Positions 10,914 through 21,775 of a DNA stretch of 64,000 nt are shown in pieces. The first letter of the stretch is position 1, and every line of letters begins with the position of its first letter. The notes beneath the pieces were generated by a model. That model was not told where the DNA came from. It was given only the letters and a program-made list of their open reading frames with translations, and made no database searches. A program made the translations under genes and the position numbers. The DNA comes from Exophiala sp. HKRS030 (taxonomy: Eukaryota; Ascomycota; Eurotiomycetes; Chaetothyriales; Herpotrichiellaceae): positions 2,790,001 through 2,854,000 of the forward strand of contig JAHWDD010000008.1 of assembly GCA_023897205.1 (NCBI GenBank), written 5' to 3'.

Positions 10914-11640
10914 TTACTTGAATTCGTTAGCTTCCGAAGGATAGTACGGGGATTTTGTCAATGACTCTCTCGACCCCAAGGCAGATCTTTTATCTGGGGA
11001 TGTGGTACGAGAGGTTACCATTGGGGCATTGAAGGATCCAGGGCTCCAGGCAGATGTACGTTTCGAACGCATTCGTCTAAAACGGGGAACATCATCCGTG
11101 CAATAGACCAGACGCTTAGGAGTCATCAAATAACTTGTGTTTGCACGTTCTAGCGTAGAGATCGACTAGGTCAGAACTGTTAGGTGGCACGGGTGGGTAA
11201 CGATCAAGGAAACTTGCAGAGGTTGTATGGATCCGGGGCAAAAGGCCGGGATTATGGTGACATGGGCTTGCATGGCCTGATATTGACCAAAAAGTGTAAC
11301 GGTATCGGTATGCTTGGCTCACCTGGTCAACCTGCACGACCTGGCCATAGATTAGAGGCTGAAATAGAAGCTTTGGAGGGTTCTTGATTTCAACAAGCTC
11401 TTCCGGATCGAACATGGCATAGTACTGCTTCCACTCGGGTGGTGAAACTAACGGAATAGTAGATGGTAAATCTCGCTCATCTGCTCATACCGCAATATCA
11501 GGTCTGGTTGATGTAGGAGAATAGTAAGTTTTCGCGTGGGACAAATCTTTGGAGCATATTTTGCTGAGTGAAAGAGATTGTTCAGGAAGTTCAGGATAAG
11601 CTGAAGAATCTCGTGTTCGGAGAACACCCACCGATTCTAG
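10914..11640 (-). pseudogene. Unassigned coding remnant
   Basis: On the minus strand there is protein-like sequence that changes frame. One frame reads helix-like sequence (LNNLFHSAKYAPKICPTRKL, then LHQPDLILRYEQMSEIYHLL) and stops; the next, shifted, reads PPEWKQYYAMFDPEELVEIK and LLFQPLIYGQVVQVDQ (11290-11440). A possible 46-bp intron (GTGAGC...ATATCAG) follows VQVDQ, after which the frame runs 33 codons to a stop. I do not recognise the family, and no intron arrangement I tried joins the two blocks in frame. It may be a decayed gene or a gene with introns I cannot place. Confidence 0.25.
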
Positions 11641-14038
11641 GTTTTCACAGGGGCGACCTTTGACTCGGGGCTTCCCCTGACGGACGGTCCGAGACGGGAA
11701 ACACTAAGGCGACTGCATACCAGTAGCCGAATGAGTACTTCGCACAGCGGGACAGTCAACAGGCTGAATTACCTCTCGAACCGGTGCCAGCCACTTCACC
11801 AGTGGTGCCATTGCCCTTACGAAGCTGTAGGTAGTCACTTTGAAAATGCCAGTTAACTAGCTTGATGAATACCGGACATCTAGTGGGTATCGTTACTCGT
11901 GGGCCACTAGAGTACCCATTTGTACGGCGGATGTGGAAGAGAGTGGCCTACGAGTAATGACTTCGACTAGGTGCCAGAGAAGGTTTGAGAAACACGGGAG
12001 AAGGATTCGAGAAGAAGTTCCCGGGATCACAACTTGAAGGTCGACGAAGCTATCTCCTGCAGGCTGCAGGGACCGAACCACTCGTAACAACTTAACAGGG
12101 CATATACGATTTTTAACCTTGCATCTTGTTGTCGAATGCTGGTACTTTGAATTCATTCCATTGCGCACCATGAGCTCACCAGAACGGGAACCGGCAGACT
12201 TGCTTGTAAGCGAGGATGAATCATGCAAGGAGATTTCGGGTGATCGCTTGTCCAATGTTCCTGAATCCTCAGCACGAAACTCGAGAATTCATGTAGGCTC
12301 TAGGGTGTACATAGGGTGTACCTGCTTCGTAGCCGAGGAAGAGATTCACCTTGCATGCTGAATCATACTTATTCTGGAATCAGCAACACGCGGTCGATGC
12401 GTAATCGGTCCAGCGTAGCGAGAAGATATCGGTGAGGGGGAGTATTGACAGAGGCTGTCTGATTGATGAGCTTTGCTGGTTTGGCGCGGCAGCCACAAGG
12501 TAACAACAGGGTATCATGCCCTATTTGTGATAGATCGAAGCGGACGTACGGAGCGCTGATAATGATATGAGGACTCTGAATATGCGGCACATGCCAACAT
12601 AACCCCGTCGGCCTCTAGGGGCCGCTAGCGACCTCGTGTTTGCGGGTTAACGGGTTGCAGGTGTTGAATTAAGAGAACGCCAAGGATTTGAAGACAGGAG
12701 CCCCCGAGCCGGGAAGCATCCATGTTCCTGTGGATATGAGGCTAATAAAAGTGGTGACTCGCGAGTTACAAACTTGCCACAGGCGAATTATCACCCTCGA
12801 TCGCAGGCGGCGCTAACAGAGGAGATTGAGCATCAGATCGAAGGAAGGGAGGTAGAAGAGAGGACGGAGCCTCTGTGATCGGTGATCGGTGGTCAGGGGC
12901 CACTCACTGATTTGCAAGACGGAGTTTCAAGCATGTCAAGGGTGGAAGCGAGGATTGAATCTCAATAATGAAAAACACTATGGATTTTCACCTGGGGACT
13001 TTTGTGGGATTTCACATTAGGGAAGGAGGTGGATATACCGAGCACAATTAGGCAGTTACCTACTTAATGCGACAAGGTACCAGGGGAAGCAACGACCGCG
13101 ACCTACGTTGATTCTTTCCGTTTCCCTTTTTTGTGCATTTCAGACGTTCTCCCACCACGTACCTACTCGATTAAGAACAAAGCAATCATGATGCGCCTTC
13201 CCCAGAAACGGCTTGTTCCACGTGATTTTCGAGATCTCTCTTCTCCAGATCATTCAAACTCGATGCTGCTCGCATTTACAGGCGACCATAACAAGCCATG
13301 TATAAATAACGTCGCTTATGGGTTTGGGTGAGCAACACTATTACCTCTTTTCTTCACATGCTCCAGATCCCACTCCAGACTCCAGACACACAACACCTGG
13401 AGAAATTTGGCAGGGTCACCACTGGGGATTAAAGTGGAGACGGGGAAACGTGGGAACGTTGGTCTTAGGAGGGACTCCAGCCTCCAGAAACCGCTGTCCA
13501 GACCCGTAAGTACAGCTGTTTGCAAATTACGGCTCCGGTTCATGCCACTACATTAAGTAAAGCTTGACATATCAGCTTCACCAATAGGCAAGTCATATGT
13601 AAGAGATCTTCTAGTATTTACAAAGCAGAACCGATGATAATAAGCAGGATGCCTCGTGACTTTGGAGCCTGACTCGTGGCAGCAACAGTTCTGCATCTTT
13701 GGCAACGCCACTACGGAGTACGGCGCATCAGCCACTCCGGCTGTGGAATGTACGGAGGAACATTGGAGCTCTTATGATTCAATACTTTATTTCTTTCGCT
13801 TTCTCGTTTGTGATAACCTTCCCAATTCAACGGCCAACTGTCCAGAACATGACATCGCTTTCCAGCGCGCCGACTGAAAACCGCTGGCCACGATGTCATG
13901 CCACGGGCTCGTCCAATCAGTTCGACGAATATTTCTCAGATGAATTTAATACACAGGACTTGTACGCACCGACACCTGGCGTGTTCGGAAGGACAGATTG
14001 AAATGTAGTGTTCTTGAATCTTTTGACATACCACATCT
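11641..14038. other. Gene-poor interval
   Basis: About 2.4 kb without a convincing gene on either strand. Open frames are short, overlap on both strands and lack recognisable domains; a 63-codon ATG frame at 12170 is the best and is not convincing. One full copy of the recurring word TACGGAGTA occurs at 13712-13720 and a partial copy (TACGGAG) at 13751-13757. Confidence 0.5.
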
Positions 14039-15422
14039 TCAATCCCGGACTTTATCATTGGCTCTTTCCCTTCCCACCCCAAGTCGTGAGAGGTCTTCTC
14101 GTGTTAAGCCCACTATAACATTCTCGAGGCTATCGATAAAAGAGTGAAGCCTTTGTCCCAGCCCACAATCATGCGCCAGAACACGTGAACGGTAGCTGTA
14201 TTCGTACCAGTTCGGATCCCGAAAGGCGCGAAGCGTTTTCACAGTTCCGCGCCGCAGCTTAGTCCATATATGGAGCGCTGCTTGTTGGGAGGAGGTTATG
14301 TTTGTGCATATGTTTGGTAAGGGCACCGAGTAAAATTGAGCTGCATTCAAATGAGCAAGGATCCCCATCCCGGAACTCGGAAAGAAGATCTTGAAGATAT
14401 TTCAATATCCTGCGAATCGCTTCTTGTCTTTGACGTTCGATATAATCTATAGCTAGATTAACATTGCACCATACAACCGTCTTCAACTGCCTACCAATAA
14501 TCATATTTGGGATTGGAAGTCCAAGAGTCTGAATAGGTCCCCGGCTCTGCTTGAGTGCGATGCCGGTAGTGGCTTTCAACGTTTCTTCTTGACGGAAAAT
14601 CCAAGAAACCCATATCCATAGAATTAGATCTCTGGAATAAGTTTTCGGACGATTCTGTCTCAAATTGTTTAACCACATTTCAGAGATTAGTTCAGTAGCC
14701 TCAGCACAGTCGCAATAGTCCAGGATGATGGCGAGCTTGGCGAGCATCTCGAGACTGATTGATCTTGGGATTTGTCTTGTGTGTCCATGAATGACATTCA
14801 TCAAGATCAACAAAGCATCAGGATCCCAGTCTTCTAAGGAAAGGGAAATGTAGCCATCAGACCGGAGTTTATGGCTTTCTTGCCACCCTCCTCTAAGCAT
14901 CCGCTTAAAGTGTGGTGACGCTAAACTGAGGTGGCTCGAAGATACTCGCATTCGGACTTGCACTTCCGTCGATTGTACGTGGTCCTCTCCCGTCAAGGAA
15001 GAAGGACTGCCTACATGGCCCTCGGGTTCTAGTTCTCTTTCCCCTAATCTCGTCAGCGGTAATTGTTCTAGGTTATCACGGTCATTTGCTCTGTTTGATT
15101 CTTCAGGCGTCGATAGGTCTTCAAATGTAAATGTTTCTTCAGCTTCAGCCTCTTCTGCAAGTCCAGGCTCTTCTGCAAGTCCAGGCTCTTCTGCAAGTCC
15201 AGGCTCTTCTGCAAGTCCAGGCTCTTCTGCAAATCCAGGCTCTTCTGCAAGTCCAGGCTCTTCCTCAGGTGTAGGTGCTGGAGGGGAGCCAGACCACCCT
15301 AGACCAGATATATGGGGCAAATAGTCTTCATCGTGGTCCCAGACAGCGAAGGCAGAGTTCGAACTGCGTAGGATAAGCAGAACATCTCCATCTGGGTCCA
15401 ATTCGTGATCAACATCCTCCAT
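14039..15422 (-). pseudogene. BTB/POZ-domain protein, C-terminus frameshifted
   Basis: ATG at 15422 opens a frame typical of fungal BTB proteins: GDVLLILRSSNSAFAVWDHD, then MRVSSSHLSLASPHFKRMLR, SLEDWDPDALLILMNVIHGH and KLAIILDYCDCAEATELI, then the family's C-terminal region (LWIWVSWIFRQEE, CSFECSSILLGALTK). The frame stops at 14259-14261 after APYMD. Directly downstream a second frame continues to 14039 with what looks like the expected family ending (VKTLRAFRDPNWY, LHSFIDSLENVIVGLTREDL). Two single-base losses (near 14264 and 14247, both in G runs of the coding strand) would explain the shift; no GT-AG intron does. Six copies of EEPG(L/F)A interrupt the N-terminal half of the BTB domain. 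Role unknown; BTB proteins often act as Cullin-3 adaptors. Could be a truncated functional protein of 387 residues, a pseudogene, or an assembly error. Confidence 0.7.
15151..15258 (-). repeat. 18-bp tandem repeat, 6 copies, inside the BTB gene
   Basis: Six head-to-tail copies of TCTTCTGCAAGTCCAGGC; the fifth differs by one base (AAATCC), giving Phe instead of Leu. Translated on the minus strand the unit is a six-residue acidic repeat, so copy-number change keeps the frame. Confidence 0.96.
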
Positions 15423-16877
15423 TGCGCTTCAGAGAGTGGTGCATCAATGATAGATAGATTGGGAGAGAGTTGCTACTGCCTCAAGTGAATCATCCATGAT
15501 GGGCTTGGGCAAATGCGCCACGTGTCAAGCGCCCGAGCATTCCTTCAGAAGTGCCGCTATTGGGCTGCTGCCTATGGTTGTACAGGTGCGAAAGCATCCG
15601 TATCGTATTGTAAGAGAGGCAGAATCATGCCTAATGCATAGGCAGGCCATAAGAGAGGGGACCTTTCTCGTAATTTATAGAGGAACACATGATGGAAATA
15701 CAGAAGAACTCGTGACGTTGGGCCAAGGTCAAAGCAGCAAGATTGGTCTTGCCTAGCCTGGCAAGCTACAAAGGCGAGACCATTATTAAATCGACCAAGC
15801 TGGTTATTTCAAAGACGAAGGAATGACCAGGAGCGACCCGATCGACAGTCACGTGAAAACCTAGATTTCATGGTGATATGCTATCAAATGATATCAAAAA
15901 CAAGTTTCTGCCTTTCTACGCTTTGGATCGTGTTCTCTTCTCTCTCTGTGCTCGGTCGCATATCGATCGAGACTAACAAAACAACCCTTTTTCTACATGA
16001 GTACCCCGTAAATCCTTGTACGGTGCGTCTTTGGTGAAACTCACTTGCTCTGAAGGACGAAAGATATCGAGGCCAACAGGAGAATACATGAAACCATACG
16101 TAAATCTATACAGGAGAAGCTTGAGGAAAAAGAGGACGTAGCACACAAATAGGAAAATCTGGTATTGGATCGATTTGCTTAGGATCATGAACGTTGCGTT
16201 AAGCCGCAACAAGGCTCCAGAGGTGAGCCGGGGTAAAGCGTTGTCAAATCTTTCTGACGTTGATGAAATGCTGTCATGACCGTCAGAAGATCACCGTCAG
16301 TGCCACATACGGATTGACAGACACGGAGCCCACCAGCAGTGTTGCACGGTGACACGGATGTACACATCCCTTACGCGGTGACAGATTCCGACATGGCAGA
16401 TGCCACGGCTGGCAACGGCCGGGAGAGAGGAAGTCCGTTACCGGAAAGCTTGTGAGTTGTCCGGTGACATCTGACTTGTTTCCGACATTCCAGCTTATTG
16501 GAGTGGAAAATCAGCTGGGCGGCTCAAGAGGACGCGATTGTTGGCTGGTGCAGAGAAGCAGAATACGAGGTGTCAATAGGACGTGGCTCTTCAAAGAGCC
16601 ATTTGACGCTGTCGCTCAAATTGACCCGAATAAAGACTTTCCTGGAGTTATCAAATACTGCGTGTGTACGACAAAGCGGAGAAGCACGAACCTCGACGGG
16701 CCATAGCTCGGGTTTTTGGTACTCACTTCATCCTCGGGGCCAGACATTGCATGTTCCTGGATCGTGAGATCATCTTTGACGCCGGGTTGTTGACATGGTC
16801 GACTCATTCCACAGACCAAAGTAGGAAACATGTTTTGTTGTCGCGGTGCAAGGGCCTCTGAAATCTAGATAGCTATT
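15423..16877. other. Intergenic region
   Basis: About 1.45 kb between the BTB and dynamin-like genes. It should contain the BTB promoter and the 3' region of the dynamin-like gene. No conserved ORF, RNA gene or repeat is evident. Confidence 0.5.
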
Positions 16878-16879
16878 CT

Positions 16880-19286
16880 ATGGTCCACAATCAGGATTGT
16901 ATGATCTTTTGCCCCTCCAGCAAACTCTCGAGTTCAATTTGCAGATTCTTCCTTCTGGCCAAAGTATCGTCATCTTCTCCCGCCAGATGCTGGAGATCTT
17001 CTTCACTAAGTCGTGCGATGAATTCGGGGAGAGTGCCCATAGTGGTCCCTCCGGGGAGCATATCAGGTGATGATCAATGGCTTGCTTACACACAGCGTCC
17101 ACAAACCTTTTGCGGGCAACTTTGTGGTAGGACTTGAGCGTGTCATGCAGATCCTCGATGCTGTGCTGTTCGTTGTTGACGTAGGTCTGTACAGTGTCGA
17201 CCAGTCGAATGAGAGGCTGCTTGGTGCCATCACTGGTCTGCCAGGATTCCAAGCTACCCAGGCGCTTCTCAATACGGGCGAGCCGCTGTTTCTTCATGTT
17301 GTCGACAAAGTAATGGTTCAGTGTCATCGGGTACCCATGTGATTCCACGTTAACGAGGAAGGCGATATGGTCCATGGCGGTTTTGTACGAAGCTTTTAAC
17401 GTCGGTGCAATTCTAACCCAGATCCGATCACACACCGCGTTGTCAGAACACACATGGTGCAATAATTGGTCGAGGAAAGCATGGATTCGTAAGATGACAT
17501 TGTGCGCGTGCGAACCGGCATGATAGTGCCAAGAACTCGTTTGCTCTCGGATTAGCAATGGTAACAACGACGGATTCGTCGTGCCAATTTCAAACCCTTT
17601 GAAGCTGCGGTACGCCCGAGTAATCCACTCCTGCACCGACTCCTCTTGGGGGGCTGCACTTTCGGCGCCAACGGCCTCAGGCTCCTCAACTCCGAGTACT
17701 TTCCATGCTGATCTTCGAGGGTCTCGTTTGCTTCGTTTTCTGAATCTGTTAAAGGCGTGTTGGCGTCGCTCTCCAGTAGCTCATCATCGGAAACCGAGTC
17801 ATCAGTGGAAGTAAACCGGCGTCGAGAGCCGTGGCGAAACATCGTTTGAGAGAATTTTTCGTTTTCTGCCATGACCAAGGTGGCGAGCCTTAGGGTGTCG
17901 AATTGTTCGAAACATAGATCTCGGCCGTAATAGCCATCGATGGCTTTCGTTGCCAAGGACTGGAAAGCAGTCGCGATTTGAAGTAAGAACAGCCTTTGGT
18001 CGGCCGGGCTGGCGCGCGGCGATCCGATCGAGTCAAGTTCCAGCTGGACCTTTTGGATGCGATTCTCAAGATCAAGCATAACATCGGCAAACGTTTTGCG
18101 AGTCACGCCAATAAGTAGAGCGTTCAATCGCCGCTTCAAGGCCGCGATGCCCACTCTGTCTTTCGGAACGGCGCTCCAAAGACCCGCATTAAAGAAGTCG
18201 CTCTCGTTCTGGTTACGCTCCGATGTCGAAGCTCCGAGCTTGCTCTGGCTTCTGTTGCATACCAAAGTGTACCCTAAACCACGCACATTGCCATCTGCTT
18301 TTACCAGATCGATGATCTGGGCGACATCAGCGTCGTTGAGATGTTAGGTCATGACACTTACTGCGGACTCCGCGCCGTGGTCGATCAGGTCAGGTTTCGT
18401 CAACACGCCCAGTGTTCTTGCTCGTTCGGGGTCAGCGTCCTCGGCAATCTGAATTATTTCTTGTGTTGCCAGGTCGACATTTGCCGGCACAACAGCTCTG
18501 AGGAGTAGTTAGCGTGGTGCAAGCAGATCCTGGAGGAGACGGACAGTATTATGGCTCTCGCGTTGCTGAGATAGGTCGAGACCATCTTTTTGACGAGCGT
18601 CATGTCTTCTTTTGTGGTTTGCCCCGGGGTGGGTTCTATTCACCCCGTTAGTCAATTCTCACCAACGCAAGGTCGTTCCTTACTTCTGAAGAGGCCCGGG
18701 AGGTCGATCACACTAAAGTGCTCATGCTGAGGTCCGGCCATTTCGATTTTGAGGATGTCGTTGGAGAACGAGCGAGACGAATGCTCGGGAGGTTGACCGG
18801 CAGATGGCACTTCCATAATTTCGGCGGCCTGGTGCTTGACTGGGCCATGGCGTCAGAGGGAGGAGGACAGCAGAAATACCTCTTTCAAGGCGGCAAGAAA
18901 GTCCGCAGGATCAAACGCATCGCCATCCTGGCTATAGCGACTTGAAAATTCATGGATCTTTGCCTTCTTCCGCTCGTCCGGCTCCGATGACGGGATGATA
19001 CTAACTTCGATACGCCTCGTCTGTAACCGTTTAAAGACGATTTGAGTGGGAAACCGAGTGCACAAGCCTGAGTCTCGAGGCAAAGGCAGACCCGTGAAAG
19101 CCTCGAGGACGGAGCTTTTGCCGCTGGACTGGTCGCCGACGACAGCGAGCTGTCAAGACTGCGTGAGTCGGCGGCGCCGATAAACAAACGGTCTTAACTC
19201 ACCACTGGCAATGAAATATACTGATCCAGGCGTAACTCGTACAGCCTGTCGATCTTCTCCAGGCGCTTTGCGTCTGCAATCAACAT
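16880..19286 (-). pseudogene. Dynamin-like (Mx-type) GTPase with two apparent frameshifts
   Basis: Member of the expanded fungal dynamin-like family, large GTPases that assemble on membranes; the specific role is unknown. Exons by splice sites and homology: 19203-19286, 18880-19149, 18684-18828, 18545-18635, 18362-18497 and 18316 onward. The GTPase core is complete: G1 GDQSSGKSS (about 33-41), T-containing G2 region [15 protein letters not shown]3 DLPG, G4 TKPD. In the long last exon the frame must change twice to keep family sequence: at the G6 run 17648-17653 (coding C6), before SVQEWITRAYRSFKGFEIGT, and at the G4 run 17026-17029, after EGPLWALSP and before EFIARLSEEDLQHLAGED, the expected C-terminus of the GTPase effector domain, which would stop at 16891. 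As read, the second frame stops at 16880 and the GED tail is lost. Each shift equals loss of one C. An additional 5' exon is possible. Confidence 0.7.
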
Positions 19287-19744
19287 CTCGGCGGCACAAT
19301 TGGGAACTCCGGAGCGATAAAAGGTAGTTAGGAGGAGTAACCAAAAAGAACAATGAGTAGGGGCGCTTTTTGTGTATTTCACCGTCCAACGTAGTTTCAC
19401 GGCAAATTTCTTTCCAACATGTCACTGACATGTCAGCCTGTCGGCGCAATTCAAACACAATACATGTCAAAATCAGCCACTCTCTGCCTCGACAGCGATA
19501 AGTACTTCTGGTCCTCCATCGCTTTGCCGGCCAAATATCAAGACTCGAAGACCACCACAAATATGGGGACTGCTGTCGCAGCTCCGGGGCCCCCATACCC
19601 CTTGAGCTACGCTTGCGGCTATCTCGACTTCACGTTCGCTTCAAGATCCGCGGAGGGGACGAGATCGTTTCCATGCAGGCCGATAGCGTATATCATCGTG
19701 ACGTCAGCGAATGCCCGTTATCCAGATTTTGAAGGGAGAGCTGA

Positions 19745-20305
19745 CGAGAGCAGGAACTAACTACCTTCGTGGATGATATACTTCGAAGGCGACGTGCTGT
19801 TCACGGGAACAAGTTCCCAGCACCAGGCGCCTGGGAATTGAGGTCGGACGGCGCATTATTGGACTTGGCTCATTGGACGTCGGACGTGATGACATGCGAC
19901 TTGGCGGAGATATGCCCATGCACCACCAGCGGGCAGACCCCGCTCGTCACCGTTCATCGAACGACATTGCCTAGAGTCTATGTTGATGCACCACAACACA
20001 CGATCATCGAACTTCCAGAACGGCCGTTCGCTTTCATGATTCTTCGCCTTTCACAACGTTTGGGAAGTGGGAAAAAGGTAAAGGTTCTGCTCCAGAGGGA
20101 AACCGAACTCGTCGCAGACAAGTCGATCACTCTCAAGGATTTGCTGCCATGCGTCAATACTGCGCCATCGCAAATCTACTCTGCATCCATCAGAGGTCGC
20201 ACTGATGGATCCGCTGGAATCGACATTGCCTCGGGGCAATACAGCGTTGCTATCTCTTCTATTCTGGACAGGCCTGACCTTGACGTGCATGTCATATTAA
20301 AATAA
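19745..20305 (+). CDS. Orphan open reading frame
   Basis: An open frame of 187 codons without recognisable domain. Its first in-frame ATG is at 19889 (138 residues); the longer frame begins after a TGA at 19742 and could be a 3' exon if an upstream exon exists. Composition is protein-like, with alternating hydrophobic stretches (PFAFMILRLSQRL, IASGQYSVAISSILD). No signal peptide or membrane segment. I cannot name it and would not exclude a chance frame. Confidence 0.3.
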   Translation, partial: REQELTTFVDDILRRRRAVHGNKFPAPGAWELRSDGALLDLAHWTSDVMTCDLAEICPCTTSGQTPLVTVHRTTLPRVYVDAPQHTIIELPERPFAFMILRLSQRLGSGKKVKVLLQRETELVADKSITLKDLLPCVNTAPSQIYSASIRGRTDGSAGIDIASGQYSVAISSILDRPDLDVHVILK

Positions 20306-21775
20306 TCTTCACCTCTTCACCAATTCAGCTGGTTGTTGATCTTCAAGTGACTGTTGCGCGTCAGGGTGTAATTCAGTAATAAGAAGTATAAGTATCACTG
20401 GCATCCTCTTGGTCTTGTGGTGATATCGTAACTGGGCCAAATGTCTTTCTATGCCGTGACTGATGTCCTGACAAGCTGTATGGGACACAATAGACTTCTT
20501 CTGGAACTCCCGAAGAATTTCTTAGAGATTCCGGAAGGATGGACGGTGTTACGCGTTTCAAGACCTCCCACAAGCCAAGAACAATACCAGTCACCAGTCG
20601 CTGAAGAGGGCAGGGTTTTATGAGATGAGTTTAAAGCACAGGCAACACCCGGCTTATTACCGTGGCACGGTTCCAGCAACGATGTAGTTGAGTCACGTGC
20701 CATTATGCCACGTGGAGGAGAGAATTGTACGGAGGAGTACTCCGTAGTCTCTTGGGTCTCACGAAACATTCAAGCAGAGTGACATTCGCGCAATTTGCCC
20801 TTTTGCGCTCACCGCCAGCTTTCTTCGCCATCTACGGAGTTACTCACTCTTGGTAATAAATGCCTTTTCACCTTTTCACCCACACAATACGCTTTGAGGG
20901 TCAGCGGCTGCTGTCTTCACGCCGCATATCGTCGCGTCAGCTCAGCATTCCACCTCTTTCCTTGTATCCCATAGTTGGTGGTGACATGTCAGAAATGTAC
21001 AAACCGCTATCTCGCAGGATCTCCTTTCTCCCGTGATGACATTTGGCAGCGCCGAGTGTCTCTCCGAGACGATCGCATCGAACCAGGAGCAGTGCTTGCA
21101 GAGACCTGACCACCGACCAATTCTACTGCTTTGGCTCGTCCGACCGCTTTTCCTGTCTTTCGCTATACAGTCGAAACCCAGAGTAATTTCCGGTCTGTGA
21201 GTCGTAGTAGATATGGACCGTCTGGCCAGCGTTCCGCTGGTGCTGCTCTTCAGTTTGCATTCGTACTGTAATATGTGGTCGCGGGTCGGTGTGACTTGTA
21301 TGCTCGGTGTTCCTAGATAGTCATTTTCAGCGTGGATTTCTGGGGGTTGGACCACACATACTTGATGGACACTTGTGTGAAATGCTCACAATCCGGAGTG
21401 TTCCAGACCTCTTTGGTGAGTCGCAGGGTGAGTGCACGTAGGCGCGAATCTCGGACCCGCTGCAGGAACCTAATGTTAGGAACGCGGCCAGACATCACAG
21501 CTACGAAAGTGCTTGTTGAAAAATAATTGTAATGCTCGAGAGATGTGTGCGCCAAATGCAGTTTGTGTCAAAAAAACAAGATTAGGGACACAGCTGTCCA
21601 TCCTTTGCTCGACTCCTATAAGTCCGGGAAGCTCTAAAAGCTCTCTTCTGAGCAAGCAAGAGTCGAAACAACAATTCTCGTTGCAATTTTGTTCTGGGAG
21701 GCGCTGAGACATCCAGAGCACTTGTCTCGAGCCTTTCTCCAACCCAACCTCGTGTTGCACACCGACGCGCATGAA
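20306..21775. other. Intergenic region upstream of the kinase gene
   Basis: About 1.47 kb. Copies of the word TACTCCGTA/TACGGAG(T) occur at 20728-20746 and 20833-20840. A minus-strand frame at 21313-21555 can be extended through a possible intron (GTGTGG...CTATCTAG) to a short product of about 65-80 residues, but has no recognisable relatives and is not called as a gene. Confidence 0.45.

Noticed and set aside
12119..12361. Short plus-strand frame in the gene-poor interval
   Set aside because: Begins with TTG; the ATG form is only 63 codons and lacks any domain.
21313..21555. Small minus-strand gene with a possible intron
   Set aside because: About 65-80 residues, no family resemblance, weak splice sites.
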